64,000 nt of DNA from Paludibacteraceae bacterium (lineage in GTDB: Bacteria; Bacteroidota; Bacteroidia; Bacteroidales; Paludibacteraceae). Under the pieces are notes generated by a model. The model ran no database searches and was not told the origin of the DNA. It worked only from the letters and a program-made list of their open reading frames with translations. Each line of letters begins with the position of its first letter. Position 1 is the first letter of the stretch. Shown one piece after another: positions 33,001 to 41,100 of this stretch. The stretch is from contig JAKSLB010000005.1 in the NCBI GenBank assembly GCA_024401435.1, positions 1-64,000 on the forward strand, written 5' to 3'. A program made the position numbers and the translations under genes.

Positions 33001-33121
33001 TGGATGGGATGGAACTCATCAAGGTCAAATGGCTGATCCGGGTGTTTATTATTATTTGGTAACAATGACAGATGGCTCTTTGCAAAAAGGAACAATAGAA
33101 ATTATATATTTGAATAAATGA
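21080..33121 (+). CDS. Giant (4,013 aa) HYR/Ig-repeat surface protein with type IX type B sorting domain
   Basis: A signal peptide (residues 1-26, ending SAYAQ) leads into an N-terminal region with Cys-rich Ig-like and lectin-like segments (to ~residue 720). About 24 modules of roughly 90-150 residues follow, each ending in a strand like W-x-F-x-D...C and a join such as VTVVDKTGPYVDC, the signature of HYR (Ig-like) domains. The modules have a conserved Cys pattern consistent with disulphides. The last ~80 residues (from 3936: LPTAFTPYDKDGLNDTF ... YDRYGQKVFEGSNGWDG) are the gliding-associated C-terminal domain. No enzyme motif is seen, so an adhesin, sheath or gliding role is likely (inference; compare SprB-type adhesins). 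It heads a two-gene unit with the 909-residue protein 28 bases downstream. The frame is intact over 12 kb. Confidence 0.92.
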   Translation: MKSFSAFIGRLGAFVLMSLMTVSAYAQALRTNSNEVCFGEPVVLSISNFGSGAVFVYKSEDGGNSFKKVASSGADKTGTITYVENMQREVVYYFEDQKNSSLKTSPVKITLKSNCKEVCHTTTTGEYYLGTDFNPTNGCNENQIDFNSLNCLENHFRTNGITFRGCVGSKVVRGWKPNGRGSTDRDVQEGVEGLNYYNVFNGGSCNNTPFTLIFDEKQYYGKSFRFTMRLYVDMSNCYGDFDSEAKMNFRTSFGNDAALYVDMDMYDVYNQSRLLKSYHVGPKYTHVDNDLKVGGDLNSFYRQGVRVVRMEFTFYGTFRTNNPGTQLMIYPEFQQWKSCAQVAVDYISGEAANVCLEHGAVCTGEMAHVNAAGFPKGAYYKWEKLDPRTNIWSPMDANGFNGQYDGKQSIDVLVDYVGTRKYRVSDSNSNMQPLEFTITGENCEPLQPSDIEGPEGLCVPNSAEQGKFSVYPLDANELVRYTWKFITPSGAEFGSDRISFSGGKLDTVRRGGSIYLVLDGTAEEGVYTAIVQPVKTAYGQDGQPYEQLAGDPIKKTFTVYRTPQIQVIKEGTDPLKQDEVLLCATDRSQKIVAIADVKSGFSSIHEGKYVYTWKYGAKGKTFESVVDFPDMGSCDGSYKEHSARVDVEISGVGCKASAETSWKLAPIEKPTIKCPVNNSLTYTLGTTQKEYSIRWDFPEYTAGCETNPTLKVDLNFTPKVGSKITNNVITSRNEINSLTKIFSLPAGEGTITYSVVDGCGNEAKCQMLITVKDVTPPSLPCDEIPHYTTKLTLQEGCDAAPEYDHSTLPTIVPPVLRDLNGVDGEVVGQYRGRVANPATIPTPQSFDESMFDVKVDMNENYVVGDTYILWAFSDASGNTAYCIQIVSVEDDRKPNVNCIDPNIGYVKSLEGECGLSVTGLFSQMKEIPTGKDVCSGEGQDLTAEIYYRNALDDDFIHVPLSDFEKIIFYVGESYDVIWRFFKIKNAAIYEDCIGQISVQDSEPPHFDCSTLPSIRVTANSFKPENKGYVYLDYATKADVKQGKDTYRGTLAEIFENNDIRLIDPSELIDNCHGDVTIITTLTGPSDPTGKEKTETITSLKQLEDHKYYVGLTTINYQFIDEHGNSSSCAQTIIVTAGTTPIPDCPSTADTTVYVDEQCKTEFVLTKAQVPTAKIPVNQEGAWFQMSHNSVSSLHLKSGDCTELANYYPDNINNLSGVHPLQNQPGPALPGGPTPGGSQEFTIEYLCDQYMNNWDKFNGNNGNNFWRVWSSNFDANNQDKILIKSNSLTTVVEYTGYPYEVELLDPDGVSIVKVENPYEEDDKAATRVLAPRFYDQGGRGTECKELSHVCEYADVKLQNHFNDQIIKESLSKGDYRLVYRFQNEKGGIQIDSCVIFVHVSDSIPPVLECGDWNKSGEFVAGPDCRVPVDSVPWFKKPTAVDLNAKDNCTTDIDKFKISWKRSWESYKDIAIDAALTDAFLIGVTTMKWIVTDESGNSSYCEQTITVVDKTGPYVDCSKLTTIYAETEENCEASAESVIKAGLSTPYADDDVCSPTGGRIPGEGVRDDGKDVFTDPYPRGTTTITWTFKDSLDNISTCTQKVVITDHTNPVFDKCDEMEDVTIVLEPDECTASKDVVEAALGSFTAIDDCDGDVPGIPHVLLPDSTLADLYDSFIKDTTYIIVWTFTDLSGNSISCSHRLTIKDVTTPHVDEVCKDPETDVDATVTCSVDYDELHLPDISEMILNDKCDGPLTPQMVAKIAQPDHSYMTYENEELKTITYPVTATGYPHKIWWIYTDKAGNKDTCQMLININDKTLPVLEDCDVDPVIHLTVDGDICAMNPANVKAYVVEPKAHDECDDYLSQQGLTWMTPVVQRFYIDSTLVLGTLGDTLGYNYDTTMVADGITKMWDEDVFPKGTTMMRWIFTDHSGNSVSCEKSIIIHDYTPPYFDCDEIQPDTLRPEAHKGECQVEFGNLKREVLDKLGYTAWDACAGDSVPGLLTIDGMLELPEEYTMSVGVTYKLLWLFQDADKNRTTCPQYILPSHVNDINFDCNTIKDTSVFAAAGECSISADSLKLPTPVAIDSCAELSGLGGEFPAVGYRSDSLPMTAPFPTGNTLVKWMFVSPWNLHDTLWCEQNVFVKGNKHFDLDCETLTPNKLEILSDCGPTDPEKFAIDTPRVADPCIVDENNPEYWRYGKGTRSDAKDLTEPFSLGLTNIQWIFTDFTDAIHDTCSQDIYIRTSLDMIFDCDSLTADTIKIDAVEGECTVDASLVKDKIKTPFALHPCPTESGVDTIWGTPERRFGTPMDSSYYVGLTEIIWTFIDTSATLVHDTMTCSQWIQVGDVNQMPVKCENYPDMVYRLNPNDCEISWKDLNLNIPPVVDLCSHKIIDPVVTRSSGKNLTLVTTITGTDTTVVIDADAFSVGVDTLVWTYSFQGQLFVCDQIITVKDSMQPIFDCSSLTALEVFVSGTCEAPASTIVDSLPNPWPAAEEQCTKQLIPGRVYLEDGRELDPTSKFTVAVGSHRLTWVFIDTVINEIGDTCYQDLVIKSDFKPIINCDTLPLDTFITYNCDTILSQSSIRIPVALDSCTKDTIYGTGTRSDGKRLYDDPYSVGTTIISWMFVSPYSTEVSICTQPIVVLTQKEPEFNCDDLDTIRVASEPGECFAALTAIIDKLPDPIATEACTGNKIHGKYSAEDGGPLPDKFIVGDTTYIKWTFMDSAYNAVPKICYQPVLVTGDQKPLFDCDTFSHDTIIIEGCDTTLDAQTIHTPIALDACTGDTVYGIGERLNGEPLYGVYPVGTTTIRWKFISPFSSVSDSCDQQITLLTTKEIDFNCEDLKPDSINVEKGECSVLVELPTQWAKHPCPEQSGVSKIIGVPSLGTDTFTLNEDSTKWSKIVPTGVWTIQWTFTDTSNTLENPVKKCDQTLFIGDVNDMPVKCDNYPDTIIVLPPTDCEISWSMIGFVDSVVVDLCSGDTVNPVYTRWSGKTMSDPFTVGIDTIYRSYSYEGQNVVCKQRIDVLDSVAPYFNCDTLKPIEIVAPKGKCEITSDLLEDSLGVWYAVDSCTSAQVLGVAYVDGIEVKNVSAHVGDTLNVHWIFKDSTLNAVAKECDQLVTVVGQSEPLFDCNSLEDLTYKIHVGDCAFPGDSLNLTIPIALDSCTNTEVEGVASRQDGLSMSDSFAVGETMIDWTFKSPYSINPKICSQKIVVEDKNAPTPDCDALPDTIRVRITDESKFETEITYEELLKAKDFVIPTVDDPCDGLITAVGVREDGKQMEDNYPLGIIDINWIYTDKSGNSDTCHQVIKVEDYLIDTLYCPSGWNHKTISCADELPKVYETYQEFINAGGSFSNPAKVNESTFRMTESFTGTQYCDETYYRTYHVTDVRSNDISCTDTVYVKDTQAPVFTNLLRDITIACTDSIPDPAKVEVTDCDPNPVVTMKEVSHQGTNPSQCDYYTYDIDRTWVAVDRCGNRDTMVQIIHVVDTIGPSFDFPEDWKEEVLSIYRKGCLFEVPDFSVTARAIATDNCSDVNNLFIEQTPKAGEYITKTSDVIVKVSDMCGNSDSFTVSVYVPLRESITSIYAYDTTTCVSDNHALNLNTQKTRYAKGRYLIEDPFDNSYYYVESTFYYDIFRGHISDSTVVYSSNPYTYLIDENQKTELAPLTRHASSDRYYFVAYDTLTLCSDTSSAMIRLKERPRISLESTSYDVCELVHIDSTMLYDYLQCTDNMGGDTVLSEGWLYAGEKFDLEKDTIPYSSKNYSFVYYMENECGMSTSLDSYAEFCGTELETRQDSIDYVGGKENLQLLKDDKFVKSDSITMYVHQRFLPKNIIITTEPHDPSRIWLGEIVELQLHTDYDYTTLTWHKVVGEYDRKDVIVGKDEKEFEFIPENDDEVDEILYIAGRNSNQIIQDSPKDTTIYYVTLSDGVCPSVASDLAQVNVITKLPTAFTPYDKDGLNDTFMERHYVVIYDRYGQKVFEGSNGWDGTHQGQMADPGVYYYLVTMTDGSLQKGTIEIIYLNK

Positions 33122-33149
33122 TAGTTGTATATTTTAATAGGTTGATATT

Positions 33150-35879
33150 ATGATAAGGGAAACATTACATAAAATCGAATTTTTGATATTGGCGTGTATG
33201 ACATTTTCTTCTATATCTGCTCAAGATGATGATATGGTGTGGTTTAGAATTTGTACGCAGGATTTTGGAGGAAATGAGGTTGATGACCCTGCAAATCCAT
33301 CCAAAAATCAGAACACATTACTTCCTGAACAAGTGGGAGAAGATCTTAGATTTACGAATACACAGGGAGCAGGATGCTATTATTTGACAAAACAATCAAC
33401 GACAAATCCGAAATGGCATACGGGTGGTGATCACACACATCTTGGTGATGTTACAAGAGGTTATTACATGCGTGTCGATCCTAATTCTATTGATAAAACA
33501 GAGCATCCAGATGTCGATCAGATGATTATTTATGTTCAAAAAATAGAAGGTCTGTGTAAAGGTGTTACGTTTAAATTTACGGCATATCTTGCCAATTTGT
33601 CAATTGCGGCTAATTCACATGATCCTCATTTGGCATTAGGTATTTATAAGGATAAAGAAACCTGTAAAAAAAGTGCAGCTCTTTCTTATAAGGATATTAC
33701 TCTTGATATGGCTAGTGAATCTGAAATGAGTTCTGCTTCATTACCATGGAGAGAGATTACAATGATCTTTAAGTTGGAAGAGGATGTTGACTATGCTTAT
33801 TTCGTTGTTTCTGCAGTTGATCCTGAAACAGAAGGATTCGATCACGCTATAGATGATATCTCTGTAGATGTACAACACCCTGCTGTTCACATTACTAATG
33901 ATAGAGATTTTGAATACCATTATCCAGTAAAATTAACTTGTGATTTTCAAAACAATGGATTTTTCCCTTCTATGTCATCATTGAAATATCAATGGTATTA
34001 TAGCAAAGATAGCATTGAAGCTTTTCAACCGATAGATGGTGCAACAGGTACTTATATTTCGAATACAACTTTCTCGTATACTATTCCTAGTTTCGATAAA
34101 GATGTCGATAATGGATATTATCGTGTAGTTATTGGAGAAGAAGGTAATTTTGGTTCCCCTGTATGTTCTATTCAAGGTGATATAAAAATTGCTGAAACAA
34201 AGAATAAAAAACATGTTCATTTGTGTCACAATTCAGTCGTTACAGAAGCTGATGGCGTTGAATTGAATGCAGCAACTTTAAGCGATGGTCAAGAAGTTTC
34301 GGGTAGTAATGGTATGGTGTATATCATATCAAAAACGACTCCTACGACAAAGCAAGGTGAAGACAAGTACATTTGTATAGGAGGCGTATACAATGGTGTT
34401 CAATACAACGAAGAGACTTCTTTCCCAATTAATGATACGATCAAATCTAAGGTTTATCCAGATTGTGATAGTTTGTATGTCTTGAAAACTTTATATGTTA
34501 CAACTCCAAAGGAAATCCCGTTAGAAGATCAACATATTTGTCAAGGAGAAACTTATAAAGATAAAGTTTATAGTACTCCAACAACCGAGGTTTTGAAATT
34601 TGATGATGAAAATGGTTGTATGACTTATATTCAAAATGTAATTGTACATGAAACATACAATTATAGTAAAGAATATACGATTTGTGCTGGTTCGGACTTT
34701 AGAGGTGAAACATTTACTTATGGAGGTGATTTCACACGAACATATAACTATAATTCCGTATTTGGATGTGATAGTATTGAAAATGCTACTATTCATGTGA
34801 CGGATAAGGTTATAGAAGAATTGGAACCTGTCTATTTATGTGAAGGTGAGTCTTATGTTCATGAAGGTACTGTGTATAAAAATCCGGGCGTGTATGAATT
34901 GAGTTCATTGTCAACAAGTAAGGTTTCTGGATGTGACAGTATCACTAAGTTTAAATTAGTGATTAATGCTAAGTATGATAATAGATTACATCCGATAGAT
35001 ACTGTAATTTGTTTCGGTTCTCCTTTGTTTGATAGTATTTATGAAGTTCCAACAGTAAGACCTGATACGGTAAGAGATCCTAGAACGTTTAAGACAGTAA
35101 ACGGTTGTGATAGTATCGTTTATTATAGTTTGACGGTTCTTCGCGTTGAGTTACGCTTGAAAGTTAAATCAAATCGTAATACGATTTGTGGAGGTGAACA
35201 AGTTGAAATTGATGTTGCTAACTTAAAACCTGCCGATGCATTGTTGAGTTGGTCTCATACTTTCCACGGAACAGAAAGAAAAGCATTGTTTACACCAACT
35301 GAAGATATGACTTACGTTGTGTTAGCTCGAAATGAAAAGGCTGGATGTGAAGCTACTGATACGGTTCGTATTTATGTGAAGGATACGCCATATCTAACAA
35401 TAGATTCGGTTGATCAACGTGATAATATTGTCCAATATCATACGGAAGGTGGAACTGCTCCATATTCTGTAATATTGGATAAAAAAGAGATTGATGCACC
35501 AGAAACAGGTGAATTGGAAAACTCATTTATTGGTATGCATACTCTTTCGATTAAAGATTCTACAGGATGTGTTTCTTCTCAACAGTTTGAAATTATTCCT
35601 ATCCCAATTACTCCTGCTGAATTCTTCTCACCTAATGGTGATGGTGTCTTTGATGTGTGGACTATTGAGAATATTGATTTGTATGCAAAGGCACGTGTGA
35701 GAATTTTCTCTAGAGATGGTCGATTACTTAGGGAGTTTAATGGATCGGATGAAGATGCCTTCTGGGATGGTACTTATATGGGTCATTTAATGCCTGCCAC
35801 AGATTATTGGTATGAAATTAACTTACCAGAAATCGATCGCCAATATTTGGGACATTTCACTTTAATCCATGAACAGTAA
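33150..35879 (+). CDS. Type IX-exported cell-surface protein (909 aa)
   Basis: A signal peptide covers residues 1-24 (ends ISAQ). Residues ~30-245 look like a jelly-roll/carbohydrate-binding-type beta domain (MVWFRICTQDFGGNEV near its start; VTFKFTAYLANLSI; AYFVVSAVDP), followed by an Ig-like unit (LKYQWYYSKD) and several short repeats beginning at a Cys (HICQGETYKDKVY, TICAGSDFRGETF, YLCEGESYVHEGTVY), each ending GCDSI. Residues ~822-909 (PAEFFSPNGDGVFDVW ... WDGTYMGHLMPATDYWY) are a type B sorting domain nearly identical in plan to that of the GH8 protein. Cotranscription with the 4,013-residue gene suggests a joint surface structure (inference). A strong terminator follows. Confidence 0.9.
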   Translation: MIRETLHKIEFLILACMTFSSISAQDDDMVWFRICTQDFGGNEVDDPANPSKNQNTLLPEQVGEDLRFTNTQGAGCYYLTKQSTTNPKWHTGGDHTHLGDVTRGYYMRVDPNSIDKTEHPDVDQMIIYVQKIEGLCKGVTFKFTAYLANLSIAANSHDPHLALGIYKDKETCKKSAALSYKDITLDMASESEMSSASLPWREITMIFKLEEDVDYAYFVVSAVDPETEGFDHAIDDISVDVQHPAVHITNDRDFEYHYPVKLTCDFQNNGFFPSMSSLKYQWYYSKDSIEAFQPIDGATGTYISNTTFSYTIPSFDKDVDNGYYRVVIGEEGNFGSPVCSIQGDIKIAETKNKKHVHLCHNSVVTEADGVELNAATLSDGQEVSGSNGMVYIISKTTPTTKQGEDKYICIGGVYNGVQYNEETSFPINDTIKSKVYPDCDSLYVLKTLYVTTPKEIPLEDQHICQGETYKDKVYSTPTTEVLKFDDENGCMTYIQNVIVHETYNYSKEYTICAGSDFRGETFTYGGDFTRTYNYNSVFGCDSIENATIHVTDKVIEELEPVYLCEGESYVHEGTVYKNPGVYELSSLSTSKVSGCDSITKFKLVINAKYDNRLHPIDTVICFGSPLFDSIYEVPTVRPDTVRDPRTFKTVNGCDSIVYYSLTVLRVELRLKVKSNRNTICGGEQVEIDVANLKPADALLSWSHTFHGTERKALFTPTEDMTYVVLARNEKAGCEATDTVRIYVKDTPYLTIDSVDQRDNIVQYHTEGGTAPYSVILDKKEIDAPETGELENSFIGMHTLSIKDSTGCVSSQQFEIIPIPITPAEFFSPNGDGVFDVWTIENIDLYAKARVRIFSRDGRLLREFNGSDEDAFWDGTYMGHLMPATDYWYEINLPEIDRQYLGHFTLIHEQ

Positions 35880-35929
35880 TATTCTACACGGAGGATTTTT
35901 ATTGAATATTCTGATATAAATTTATTGAA

Positions 35930-35958
35930 GGGTAAGTCATAATGACTTACCCTTTTTC
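35930..35958 (+). terminator. Terminator of the two-gene surface-protein unit
   Basis: The stem GGGTAAGTCA/TGACTTACCC (10 bp, perfect) with a three-base loop is followed by TTTTTCTTT, 51 bases after the stop. Confidence 0.9.
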
Positions 35959-36023
35959 TTTAATTTTCATAAACAGTCTGTCTCTTTAAATCTTAAAAAA
36001 TGTTGTATGTGAAAATTCTGTTT

Positions 36024-36051
36024 TTTGTTTGACAACTTTTTTGTACCTTTG
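36024..36051 (+). promoter_or_regulatory. Promoter of typA
   Basis: TACCTTTG at 36044-36051 fits the -7 consensus exactly and lies 23 bases before the ATG. The nearest TTTG (36024-36027) is 16 bases upstream, a little closer than ideal. Confidence 0.55.
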
Positions 36052-36074
36052 CACCTCGAAAATTTTGAAATACG

Positions 36075-37883
36075 ATGGAGAATCAAAAAATTAGAAATGT
36101 GGCGATTATCGCTCACGTTGACCACGGTAAAACAACTTTAGTGGACAAAATGCTTTTGGCTGGTAAACTGATTAAAGATCATCAGACACCTGGCGAGTTA
36201 ATGTTGGATAATAATGATTTGGAACGTGAACGAGGTATAACAATCGTTTCTAAAAATGTCTCTATCCGATATAAAGATTACAAGATTAATATAATAGATA
36301 CTCCAGGACACTCTGACTTCGGAGGTGAGGTTGAACGTGTTTTGAATATGGCTGATGGTGTTCTCTTGTTGGTGGATGCTTTTGAGGGTCCAATGCCACA
36401 AACTCGTTTTGTGCTTCAAAAAGCGTTACAAATTGGTTTGAAACCTATTGTGGTAATAAACAAGGTAGATAAACCTAATTGTCGTCCGGAGGAGGTTCAA
36501 GAAGAAGTGTTCGATTTAATGTTTAACTTGGATGCAACTGAAGATCAATTGGATTTCCCTACGATATATGGTTCTGCAAAGAACAATTGGATGTCAGATG
36601 ATTGGAAAAAACCACGTGAGAATGATATCACTCCAGTTTTGGATGCTATTATAAAATATATCCCTGAACCTCGTGTTTTAACGGGTACTCCTCAAATGTT
36701 AATTACATCTTTGGATTTCTCTTCTTATGTAGGTCGTATTGCCATAGGTCGTATTCATAGAGGTAGTTTGAAAGAGGGTCAAGATGTGTCGTTGGTAAAA
36801 CGAGATGGTTCGGTAAAGAGAGTTCATATTAAGGAACTTCGTGTTTTCGAAGGATTTAGCCAGGCGTGTGTGCGTGAGGCTCAATGTGGGGAACTTTGCG
36901 CTTTGGTTGGTATTGAAGGCTTTGATATCGGTGACACTATTTGTGATTTGGAAAATCCTGAACCATTACCGCCTATCGCTATTGACGAACCTACGATGAG
37001 TATGGTTTTTGCGGTTAATGATTCTCCATTCTTTGGTAGAGAAGGTAAGTATGTAACTTCACGTCATATCAATGACCGTTTGGTGAAAGAATTGGATCGT
37101 AACTTGGCATTGCGTGTCGAAAAAGATCCTACTACTGATAAATGGACTGTGTTTGGCCGTGGTGTGCTTCACTTGTCTGTCTTGATTGAAACGATGAGAC
37201 GTGAGGGTTATGAATTACAAGTTGGTCAGCCTCAGGTTATCATTAAGGAGATAGATGGTGTAAAATGTGAACCGGTTGAACAATTAACGATTGATTTACC
37301 TGATGAGGTATCTGGTAAGGTAATTGAAATGGTGGCTGTTCGTAAAGGTGATATGGTTTCTATGGAACGTAAGGGTGATCGTGTTCACTTGGAGTTTGTA
37401 ATTCCATCTAGAGGTATCATAGGACTTCGTACTAACGTTTTGACTGCTACGGCAGGTGAAGCTGTTATGGCACATAGATTCTTAGAATATCAACCATATA
37501 AGGGTGAAATAGAGCGTCGTACCAATGGTGCTTTGATTGCTATGGAATCAGGTAATGCATTCGCTTATGCTTTGGATAAGTTGCAAGATAGAGGTAAGTT
37601 CTTTATTAACCCACAAGATGAAGTGTACGCTGGTCAGGTGGTTGGTGAACATTGCAAGGATAATGATATCGTTGTTAATGTGACAAAATCTAAGCAGTTG
37701 ACGAATATGCGTTCTAAAAGTTCAGATGAAAAAGCTAGAATCATTCCTCCTGTCATTTTCTCTTTGGAAGAGGCTTTGGAGTATATCCGCGAAGATGAGT
37801 ATGTGGAGGTTACACCTAATAGCATGCGTTTGAGAAAGATCATTTTGGATGAAATTGAAAGAAAAAAAGCTAACAGAGAATAA
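36075..37883 (+). CDS. typA: Ribosome-associated GTPase TypA/BipA
   Basis: 602 residues, full length. TypA/BipA is a translational GTPase that binds the 70S ribosome and supports 50S assembly and growth under stress. GTPase motifs are in order: AHVDHGKTT (G1), RGITI (G2), [15 protein letters not shown] (G3) and NKVD (G4). The EF-G-like domains and the BipA-specific C-terminal domain ([16 protein letters not shown] onward) follow, ending in [14 protein letters not shown]. It is a single-gene unit with its own promoter and terminator. Confidence 0.96.
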   Translation: MENQKIRNVAIIAHVDHGKTTLVDKMLLAGKLIKDHQTPGELMLDNNDLERERGITIVSKNVSIRYKDYKINIIDTPGHSDFGGEVERVLNMADGVLLLVDAFEGPMPQTRFVLQKALQIGLKPIVVINKVDKPNCRPEEVQEEVFDLMFNLDATEDQLDFPTIYGSAKNNWMSDDWKKPRENDITPVLDAIIKYIPEPRVLTGTPQMLITSLDFSSYVGRIAIGRIHRGSLKEGQDVSLVKRDGSVKRVHIKELRVFEGFSQACVREAQCGELCALVGIEGFDIGDTICDLENPEPLPPIAIDEPTMSMVFAVNDSPFFGREGKYVTSRHINDRLVKELDRNLALRVEKDPTTDKWTVFGRGVLHLSVLIETMRREGYELQVGQPQVIIKEIDGVKCEPVEQLTIDLPDEVSGKVIEMVAVRKGDMVSMERKGDRVHLEFVIPSRGIIGLRTNVLTATAGEAVMAHRFLEYQPYKGEIERRTNGALIAMESGNAFAYALDKLQDRGKFFINPQDEVYAGQVVGEHCKDNDIVVNVTKSKQLTNMRSKSSDEKARIIPPVIFSLEEALEYIREDEYVEVTPNSMRLRKIILDEIERKKANRE

Positions 37884-37930
37884 GTGAATTCCTATTTCTC
37901 TGAATAAGTTTTACTGATACAATAGAGAAA

Positions 37931-37966
37931 AAAGAGAATCAAGTGTGTTACTTGGTTCTCTTTTTG
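37931..37966 (+). terminator. Terminator of typA
   Basis: The stem AAGAGAATCAAGT/ACTTGGTTCTCTT (13 bp with one G-U pair), loop of five bases, is followed by a T run. The rest of the gap to 38151 is AT-rich with one candidate -7 box. Confidence 0.85.
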
Positions 37967-38091
37967 TTTTGGACTCGATTAATTCTGTTATAAAATAAAA
38001 AGAAACTGTCAGATTCCTCTATAAAACATTATATGAAACAAAAATACTACCGAATGATATATTATTCCATCTCTTAAATCCATTTTGTCGA

Positions 38092-38099
38092 TAAGTTTG
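38092..38099 (+). promoter_or_regulatory. Candidate -7 box for the GH5-CBM6-CE1 gene
   Basis: TAAGTTTG fits TAnnTTTG and sits 53 bases before the ATG; no ideal -33 element is seen. Confidence 0.35.
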
Positions 38100-38151
38100 T
38101 AGCGTCAGAAAGACATAGAAAACCATAAAAGTCGAATTAAAACTGTAAAAT

Positions 38152-41100
38152 ATGAAACGTATAATTTTTGCTATTAGCTTAACTATTTTTTCTTATTTTT
38201 TGTTAGGGGCAGCATCTCAGGTCGGATGTACACCTGATTTGCATGTTGATGGAAATCAATTAAAAGATCCTGCAGGAAATATAGTTGTATTACATGGAGT
38301 AATGGATACTCCAAGTATGTGGTTTAATAATGATCGTTGGACGAGTTGGGATTTGGGAGGGTATGTTCCTGAAGCAGCTCCGAGAGCGATTGAGTATTTT
38401 AACAAAATATTTGATGCCATTACTGACCGTTCGCAAGGTGCCTATTGTAATGTGTTTCGTTTACACATGGAACCGTCTTGGTTGAGACGAGATGGCGTAC
38501 AGTCAACAGGTGAAAGTGATATGGCAACAACATATGATAGGGATAAGGTAAAATTATACTTAGAAAAACTCTTCATTCCTATTGCTGAAAATGCCAAAGC
38601 TCATGGCTTGTACATTATAATGCGTCCTCCTGGTGTTTGCCCAGAAGATATACAAGTAGGTGATGCCTATCAAAACTATTTAATGGACGTATGGGATATT
38701 GTTTCTCAGAACGAAAAAATCAAGGAGTATTCTGGATGGTTATCTATTGAGTTGGCAAATGAACCCGTTCGTGTAAAGGATGCCAATGGAAATCGTCCTA
38801 CGGATGGAACGTGGGGACCAGCCAATGGTCCAGCCAAGACTGATTTTTTCCAACCTATCATCGATAAGATTCGTAAAAATGGTTTTAAAGGTGTCATATG
38901 GGTACCAGGAGAGGGATATCAGTCATCGTATGAGAGTTATGAAAAGTATCCTATCAGTGATAGTAATTATGGATTTGCTGTTCATGTGTATCCAGGATGG
39001 TATGGTAATGAAGATAGTAATGCGAATGCACAAACATTTATTTCCAATTTTAAAAGCCAAGTCCCTGGTGTAACATCAAAACCAGTAGCGGTGACTGAAA
39101 TTGATTGGTCACCAGGTAATATCGTGTATAATGCAGATGGAACCCCCAAATTGAAATATGATGGTAACTATGAAACAGATGGTAATTATGGGACATGGGG
39201 AACAGCATCAACATCAAAATGGGGAAGTGCCTTTAAAGCGATGAAGGATTATTATGGGAATATATCCATGACGTTGACAGGTACGGATGATTATGTGGAT
39301 ATGAAGGAATTCTTGAAATCAGGGAAAGTTCAAGCTGCATTTTTAGACAAACAATTCCCTGAAGAAGGTTGTGGAGTTGCATGTTTCAAGTGGTATAAGG
39401 AGTATGCACAAAAGAATGCACCCATATGTGATGAAAATTATGTTTCGGTTTCAATAAAATGTTCATCTAATGATGTGTCATCTGATGATGAAAATGTACT
39501 TTTTGAAGTAGATGCAAAAGGAGGAAATGACATATCTAAGGTGGAAGTTTACGATAACGGAAAATTGATAGAAAGCTTAACTCAATCTCCGTATCAACTT
39601 TCCATATCGAACTTAAGTAAAGGAAGTCACACAATTAAGGCCGTCGCAACTGATGTAAAAGGAAATGAAGACGAATCTTCGCTTGAAATGAAGGTGAGAG
39701 GTCCACAAGAAGCATATAATGGAATTCTATCACAAATACCCGGCAAAATAGAAGCAGAGAATTTTGATGAAGGAGGAGAAGGATATGCCTATCATGATGA
39801 AGAGGAGGAGAATAAAGAGATGGGAGCAAGAACAGATGAGGGAGTGGATGTGAAATCCAATTCAGAACGTACCTGCATCGGATGGACAGTAAAAGGAGAA
39901 TGGTTGGAATATACGGTAGAAGTTAAAGAGACAATGCAATACAAGTATACTGTATATGCAGCCACTGACAATAATGATGCAGCTTTCCATTTTGAAATCG
40001 ATGGGGAAGAGATAACGGATACGAAAATAGTTGGAAGTACAGGAGACTGGGATAGTTATAAAGGCGTATCGGGAGTTACGAAAGAGATAACAGCAGGAAC
40101 GCATGTTCTTCGCTTAGTGATTGATGAATCCTTCTTTGATGTGGATTGGTTCTCGTTCCAACCATGGTATGATTTAAAGAAGATAAATTTATTCCAAAAA
40201 GGGAAATTGGTCTATGCTTCAGACGAATTATTAGATAGTATTGTGTTTAAGGATCCTGCATCGTATGGATATAAGGATAAACAAATATTGTTCTCGACGC
40301 ATGAGTTATTGGATAGCATTACCTTCCAATTGGAGGATGAGACAATAGGAGAAGGAGGATTGATAACTGATGATTTTGTATACGATAAGAATTTGAGCTA
40401 TCGTGACATGGATGCCTATTTAGGAACGTGCTATGGAGCGCAAGGAACGATAGTCAAGGAGACATACAATGGAATCAATGGGAACAACACGTTGTATGTA
40501 TATTTACCAGTAGGATATGATAAGAACAAGAAATACAATATATTCTATTTGATGCATGGAGGAGGAGAAAACGAAACAACCATATTTGGAAGTGATGTGA
40601 TGATGCAGAATATTTTAGACAATTTGATTAAGGCAGGAAAGATAGAGCCGATGATTGTTGTAACTCCAACATTTAATAAATGTGAAGCAGCAACGTTTTG
40701 GAAAGAGTTTCGACAGAGTGTGGTGCCGTTTGTGGAAGGTAAATATTCGACCTATGCTAACAGTACATCGTTAGACGATTTGAAAGCATCGAGAATGCAT
40801 CGAGCCTACGGAGGATTTTCAATGGGTGGATTGTCGGCATGGAATGTGTTTGCAAATTGTTTGGACATAGTAGGATATCACATGCCATTAAGTGGGAATT
40901 ACTGGTATGGAGATACAGGAGAGGATGCCGCAAGGGAGTTGAACAATGTAGTTGAGCGTTCTGGATTGGCAGATAATCAGTTTGCAATATTTTGTGCAAC
41001 AGGATCAGAAGATATAGCTTATAATAATATAAATCCGCAAATGGATGCGATGAAGAAGTTGTCACATTTCCATTATACGTCAGACTTTAATGAAGGAAAT

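Noticed and set aside
21080-33121. Several genes wrongly joined, or a nonribosomal peptide synthetase, because of the length
   Set aside because: One uninterrupted frame with a signal peptide, repetitive Ig/HYR modules and a proper C-terminal sorting domain; no synthetase motifs.
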